Below are positions 58,690-64,000 of a DNA stretch of 64,000 nt, one piece after another (the first letter of the stretch is position 1; each line of letters begins with the position of its first letter). The translations under genes were made by a program, and so were the position numbers. The DNA comes from Marchantia polymorpha subsp. ruderalis (taxonomy: Eukaryota; Streptophyta; Marchantiopsida; Marchantiales; Marchantiaceae): positions 16,886,501-16,950,500 of the forward strand of contig AP031356.1 in the NCBI GenBank assembly GCA_037833965.1. The letters run 5' to 3'. The notes under the pieces are model-generated. The model was not told where the DNA came from. It saw nothing but the letters and a program-made list of their open reading frames with translations, and made no database searches.

Positions 58690-59760
58690 TCTCTACTCTC
58701 ACTGCAGGTCGCTCCGCCCTTGCGCGTAATCTTGGAAACTGGAAATCGCAAAGTCAAGAATGAGAGAATGAGACTGGAGCGCAATCTTTTCTTCTCCGAT
58801 TTCAAGAACGTCCAACGTTCTTACTGGTTACAACGTACGCAGCCGGCTATACGGCTTAACGGTTCGCCCTTTGCATGCGCGAATTCACGCCTCCGCATTG
58901 CGCGCATTCGCATGCTTAAACGTTGAATTCTCCCGCCGCCGCCACCTTCCGGACTCGAGTCCGCTGCAGGGTATACGTCGGCCCTGTTGTCTTTTCCTAA
59001 CCCGCCCTTCTCCGGAGGCGTGTCGCCGCTGGTGCGTTCATTATCCGTCGGCGCCTTGCTGGAGGCGCACATCCAGTCGGATCGAATTACGCCGGCGCGC
59101 AGTCGTACCGCCTATTTTGTCCTTTATGCCTCGTCCGTTGCTGCCGGCGCATATCCGCCAGCGCAACTCATGCCAGCGCATCCGGCTGTCAGCGCCACGT
59201 CGGAGACGTACATCCGACCGGCGCTTTCCTTCCATGAACCGCCGCCAAAGGCGCTTCCGACTCTGAGTGGGTTTCCTCCTATGAGCGCGTGATTCCACCG
59301 AAGGCGCATCGCCGTGGGCGTACGGGAATCCTTTCCGGCTGTGAACCCTAGCGCGAACGGCGCATGTCCGGCTACGAGTTTTCTGACGCTCATAACTTCT
59401 CCATTCCTGATCCATCTCCGACGCTCTTGGGCTCGTTAGAACGAGCGTCCCGAGCTCTTTCTAATGTGACTTCAACCAACTGGATCTACCGTGAATCCCG
59501 ATTGTTATGAAGGTTTCCCCGTTCCGCGCTAGCGGCGCTTCGCCGAAGGCGCACTCATGGTCGGATGCCTTTAGAGGTCCGGGCCCTTCTCCTGACGTCT
59601 TTAGCAAAACCTCCTCCTGAGGTGTCTGCGCCGGAAGCGTAGCTTCCTTATACGCTAGAGGCGCGTGAGTAGAGACACCTCAAAAAGGAGCTTTTGCCGA
59701 AGGCGCCGAAGACGTTGGCGTTGGTACATCCGACTACGTGATTCTTTGTGCCCTCGTGAC
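58690..59760. repeat. GC-rich region with recurring GGCGC hairpin motif
   Basis: Short inverted motifs of the type GCGCC...GGCGC recur at irregular spacing, for example GCCGAAGGCGC near 59540 and 59693, CCGAAGGCGCA near 59298, GGAGGCGCACATCC near 59064 and CCAGCGCATCCGG near 59173. Frames on both strands are made of the same repeat. It lies upstream of the minus-strand element frames and may be its leader. Confidence 0.45.
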
Positions 59761-60019
59761 GATCTCATCAATCCACTCTATTTAGCGTACCCTTCTCTAG
59801 CTACAAACACTGCCTTGGTACTAGTTTTCTAAAATTGTTTAAATTCTGCAAAAAAAACAAAAAGTGTGTTACCACAATTTTCCATCCGAATTTTTCCGAC
59901 TACGGCTGAATTCTAGTTAACTTTCGGCTATAGAGAAAAAGCGCAATTTGATTTTACTTTCTAGAACTTACCGCAAAGATACATGTGGATTACATTAGTT
60001 AATCTCCAAAACTTGAGTC
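59761..60019 (+). mobile_element. Possible internal remnant of the Copia element
   Basis: Sequence directly upstream of the polypurine tract, AT-richer than the region to its left. No protein remnant is readable, so the internal part is heavily decayed or mostly lost. Confidence 0.3.
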
Positions 60020-60028
60020 AAGGGGGGG
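60020..60028 (+). mobile_element. Polypurine tract of the Copia element
   Basis: The purine run AAGGGGGGG lies two bases before the TG of the LTR, the normal place for the plus-strand primer in LTR retrotransposons. Confidence 0.75.
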
Positions 60029-60030
60029 TT

Positions 60031-60370
60031 TGTTAGGTTAACTCTATCTTGGAGTAATTCAAGTTAGTGATAATCATGGTTAGAGAAGTTAATTGTGGTT
60101 AGATTAGCTAAGATATGCACATTATCTCTTCTTGTATAGAAGAGAGAAGGAACCATTCACTACGCACAGTTCAGAGATGCACTTTGAAAGTGAGCAAGAA
60201 GTAGTAGTAGAGCTTGGCTATGAACGCTGTGTATACACATGTGGTTTGTGAAGTTTTTACTCTTGCCCGTGGACGTAGTCTATGAAAGTTGAACCATGTT
60301 ATCTTGGTGTTATAACTGTTGTGTGTGGTGATCGAACTTGATGGCTGAGCCTTTCACAAAAATGATAACA
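60031..60370 (+). mobile_element. Ty1/Copia 3' LTR
   Basis: It begins TGTTA and ends TAACA, the perfect short inverted ends of a Copia LTR, and is 340 bp long. The polypurine tract sits just before it. Inside it has the U5 signature CCCGTGGACGTAG (60266-60278) followed by GTTGAACCATGTTATCTTGG, which is the classic conserved part of plant Copia LTRs. No matching 5' LTR is in the window, so the element is truncated or rearranged. Confidence 0.8.
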
Positions 60371-60734
60371 AATTGTAAAACAAAGAATTTAAATCTATTT
60401 AATTTGTTCAAACAACTGTTATGAGGAAGATTTTTTAATTCATGATAGATGAAAAAAGTTATTTCTAAATATATATAATTTAATATTAAAATTTTATCAA
60501 TTTTAATTTATGAAAAAATACAAATATATTATTGTCTTGTAATATTCAATGAATCAATAATCAATTAATATAAAAAAGTAACAATTTTTCAAACCAATAG
60601 ATAAAAAACCAAATCAAGGTCTATAATTTTATTTAAAAATATGTGCAAAATATTAATTTATTCTTTATATAAAAATAGATTTGTAAAAATTGATCATTTG
60701 ACTTGACAAATTTATCGTTTATGATGTTAAATTA
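60371..60734. other. Very AT-rich DNA
   Basis: Nothing recognisable. It is the same kind of sequence as on the other side of the TIR transposon, into which that transposon inserted. Confidence 0.6.
60727..60734. repeat. Left target site duplication
   Basis: TTAAATTA, identical to 61563-61570 on the other side of the inverted-repeat element. Confidence 0.85.
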
Positions 60735-60826
60735 GGATGCGGCTAATTATACCTCACTTTTGGCTAAGTACTCCTCACACTACTAAATTCTTTTCTCTTT
60801 AGTAGAGATTTTTTATTGGTCAGATG
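60735..60826 (+). repeat. Left terminal inverted repeat
   Basis: It starts GGATGCGGCTAATTATACCT and ends at the ATTGGTCAGATG block. It aligns with the right end over its full length with scattered mismatches and small gaps. Confidence 0.85.
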
Positions 60827-61478
60827 CAATGACAGGATGGAGCGGGGTATAGTTTCCGTGGGTGCTAATTCTAAAATAGCGACTTCTTCATGATCTCGTG
60901 GGGATTTTTTTTTTGCCCCCTTTGACTTTCTATCGAACGACATTCCCCGATAAGTCTCCATATGAGCAGGAGGTAATGTGTTTGCCACCGTGAAAAGCTT
61001 CACTACCTTGTAACATCAAGTTGGTACCCTTTGAAAACACACCAAATTGCTAGCCAAAATTAGAGGCACCTCGGATACACATATGCAAGCTCAAGGCAAA
61101 TGCGTGAAACGTGGAACACTCTTATGATTTAGCGCAATAAGGAAGCAGGATGCGAACCTTTGCATGTGAGCATCTTTTATTAGGAAAATTATATTTCAAA
61201 TTGATATCGAAGGATCGAGGAGAGATAATCACAGACCTTTTATTATGGTAAAATATGAGGTGAAAGGCTTGCAAGTAGTCTGCCCAGACGAGATACAGCC
61301 AAATTCCTCATACTCTCCTAGCGATGGATGCGATCTGGGACGAACATTCAAGACTTCGAGAAGCTCGGTGAGCCTCCGACCTTGTGAGAGAAACCTTAGT
61401 GCTGAACGGAGCTCCGTCTCTTTCTTGAAAAGGAAGGGCCACTAAAGTCGCCCTCGAGATGCCGAGGTTTTATCTTGT

Positions 61479-61562
61479 CATCTGACCAATCACATACCTC
61501 TACTAAAGAGAGTATAGTAGGGTGAGGTTATGAGCAAAAGTGAGAGATAAATAGCCTCTCCC
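61479..61562 (-). repeat. Right terminal inverted repeat
   Basis: In reverse complement it starts GGGAGAGGCTATTTATCTCT and ends with ATTGGTCAGATG. Confidence 0.85.
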
Positions 61563-61570
61563 TTAAATTA
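61563..61570. repeat. Right target site duplication
   Basis: TTAAATTA, the same as at 60727-60734. Confidence 0.85.
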
Positions 61571-64000
61571 TCATACATTTCAAAAATACTTTTGTATTTG
61601 GATAATATTCTTATTAAAAATTAATTAAAATTTAAGATAATTCTATCAAACTTGATCAAAATTAATATATTTAACCCATTTTCATTTTCAATGGAAATCT
61701 GAACTAAAATTTGTGATTTTATTCAAGATCAAAATCTATTTTGATAAAAAATGATGATCACATCAGTTATTGCAACCTCCCATACTTTTTTTGACTTATA
61801 TTGAGTATAAATTAAATTCAAAAATAAAATGAAGTTATTTTGCAATGATTTATTTAAATTATCAAAAAAAATTTCAAAGATATTTAATGTTGCTATAATT
61901 GTTCATACATGCAGAAAAATTGAATACTTCACATATCAGTGAAATGATTTTAGCATAAAATTTTTCTCAACTATCACGTTCAATTTGCATACAACAGAAA
62001 AAAGATTTTCAAAAAAATAAATTAAAAATCATCAAATAATGAAAAATAACATTTTAAAACTTTTTAAATAATCAAAATCTTCAAAAATTGATAAATAAAA
62101 TTACGATCTTTTTTGTCATAAATCATAGATCATTTGTGCAATGTATGAATTTATTTAATCTTGAAGAAAACATTATGATGTGTGATCATTTGACATAACT
62201 GATGTCTCATTTTCAAACACAAATTTACATACATGTTAATTTGATGATTATATAACTAATAATAGATGTAAATGAAATTCTAACAAGACTAGAATATAAT
62301 CAATCTAACTAATCTGTTCAAGCATCTTGTCTTATAATTTTATTAAAAAAAAAGTTATTAACAATTTCAAATCTTGCATGTTTAAGAAATATATTCAAGC
62401 TTTAACTCTTTTTTAAGAGAAAATGATATTTTCAATGATGTAAGAAGTACAAGTATATCATCTAAATTGAAAATACAGTCATGTATCTTTCTAACATTAA
62501 AAATTTGTGAATCTAAAAAATGATAACATAATGATTATTATTTCAACTATCACATCAAATATTTATATCATGTCAAATATTTTCCTTTCATGATAATTGT
62601 TAAATAAACACTTGAAGCAAAAAATCATTCATTTTGAATAATTTATCCTGAAAATTATCCTAATCATCAGATTAAAATGACTCTGATTCATTATCATGTT
62701 GAATTATATAACAGTTTTATATTGGACAGAATGTTAGTGAAAGTATAATAAAACAACATGACATTTATTCATATTTTCATCACGTTTAATAATCACGAGC
62801 TCACAAATATTATCTGCTTAAAACGACTGTGAAATTGATGATTTATGCAAATTATGAATTAAATTCTGTAGCAAAATGATCTGAAGAAAATCAAATGCTA
62901 GACAATTTTTCTTCTTGTTCATCAACTATAAAATAAAATTTAAAATCCAGGAAAATTTGATGAATATTTAAAGTTATAAAAACCTTAATGAGTTAACACT
63001 ATTTTAAGATTGAGATTAAATATTAGAGAAAAACTATTAAATTCACAGATTGAAGGTTACGAAAAAAATAAAAATTTTGATGATTAAAAATCAAATAAAC
63101 ATTGACATGTTTAAACATGTAAGGACTTCAACTAAAAATAAATTGTTACCATTATATAACAAACAATATTCAAAAATGAAAGGAAAGTAATCTGCACATA
63201 AAATATTTTATGTACAAAATATTTTAGTTGCAAAATGATTAAAATATTAATTTTAATATTTTAAAATTACTCAATTAAATATTTGATGCCTTGATTACTA
63301 AAGATATTCAAGCAGAAAAAACCGTAATTTTTTTATGATGCTAATCTTCCTCCAAAAATATTTCATAATGATAAAATAATAGGAAAAAAATTCAAAATTC
63401 GTGAAAAAATATTTCAAAATATGAAAATATTTAATTAAATTTTAAACGTTACTAAAAATTTCAAAGTTTTTAATCATTGCTTAAAAAAAGTGATTTTAAT
63501 TCACTCAACTATATGGGATTTTATTTTTGACACAAAATTATTTTATTAATATTTTATGTCAGGCTTAACATAAAAAATATATAATGAAATAATTTTTTTA
63601 AGAATAAAAATTATATATATTGTCACTGTGGATTCAGCGGCAAACTTCTGTTAGCTAGAGTCGACAAGACCATAATGCGGCAGCCCTATTTTGTCAAGAG
63701 GGTAGGATAGACGTTTATACTTGCATCCTCATGTTTGATGCACTCTTGATCAGTTTAATATGGTTTTATTCCAAGTATGATATTATTTATGAACCAGATG
63801 TGATCATAGTGTTAATTCACTAACCAAAAAAATTTAAAAAAGGTCGTCTTTATTAATTTAAATTTAACATTTAATGTAAGGTTTAGAATCTATTTCAATT
63901 ATTTATAATACATCAAGTCTCAGATCAAATTCCAATTAACCTACCTTGAGTTAACATCAAATTTAAATTAATCATGATAGAGATTAAAATTAGATTTTAT
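61571..64000. other. Extremely AT-rich DNA
   Basis: Almost no GC until about 63.62 kb, where a short more balanced stretch (63620-63740) interrupts it. No gene, tandem period or terminal repeat was recognised. It may be heavily mutated repeat sequence. Confidence 0.5.

Larger units (their letters stand above)
60735..61562 (+). mobile_element. Nonautonomous TIR DNA transposon, 828 bp
   Basis: Long imperfect terminal inverted repeats (60735-60826 and 61479-61562) are flanked by a perfect 8-bp duplication TTAAATTA. Shared TIR blocks include CTCACTTTTG, CTCTTTAGTAGAG and ATTGGTCAGATG. The interior has moderate GC content and two short frames (60764-61003 minus, 61245-61445 plus) that show no transposase motif. 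An 8-bp duplication points to hAT; the long TIRs are more typical of Mutator-like elements (usually 9 bp), so the superfamily is open. Confidence 0.85.

Overview
This window looks like nuclear DNA of a land plant, probably a bryophyte such as a liverwort. That placement is an inference. It rests on a complete plant-specific DCD-domain gene, a long terminal repeat with the U5 signature of plant Copia elements, short GT-AG introns, and a sharp mosaic of GC-rich islands full of microsatellites alternating with very AT-rich stretches. No bacterial operon, CRISPR array, rRNA or convincing tRNA was seen.

Only two genes can be supported well. At the left end (about 303-7145, plus strand) a set of exons with compatible phases builds a basic, Ser/Arg-rich protein of about 960-990 residues with two IQ (calmodulin-binding) motifs; I do not recognise its family. 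At 47754-49309 (plus strand) five exons encode a compact 170-residue protein that is almost entirely a DCD (Development and Cell Death) domain of the B2/NRP type. It is preceded by a CT-rich leader (45.5-46.03 kb) that probably holds a 5'UTR intron. Two minus-strand reading frames at 8.2-8.6 kb and 13.5-13.9 kb look protein-like but are unidentified and may be gene relics.

The right end is repeat-derived. It holds a four-copy 131-bp tandem array (53.58-54.1 kb); a frameshifted, GC-rich, coiled-coil retroelement-type protein on the minus strand (58.7-55.97 kb) with an LTR-U5-like sequence beyond its 3' end; a plus-strand Copia 3' LTR with its polypurine tract (60.02-60.37 kb); and an 828-bp terminal-inverted-repeat transposon (60735-61562) flanked by a perfect 8-bp target duplication. 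The transposon sits in strongly AT-rich DNA that runs to the end of the window.

The rest (7.1-45 kb and 49.3-53.6 kb) is intergenic. The GC-rich islands carry many long chance reading frames, but these have low-complexity composition, start and stop erratically and overlap on both strands. A recurring feature of the islands is a G-rich run made of GGGGCT/GGGGTT units, found on both strands at more than a dozen places. A near-perfect 31-bp-arm hairpin at 36.58-36.66 kb is the best small-RNA-precursor-like structure.
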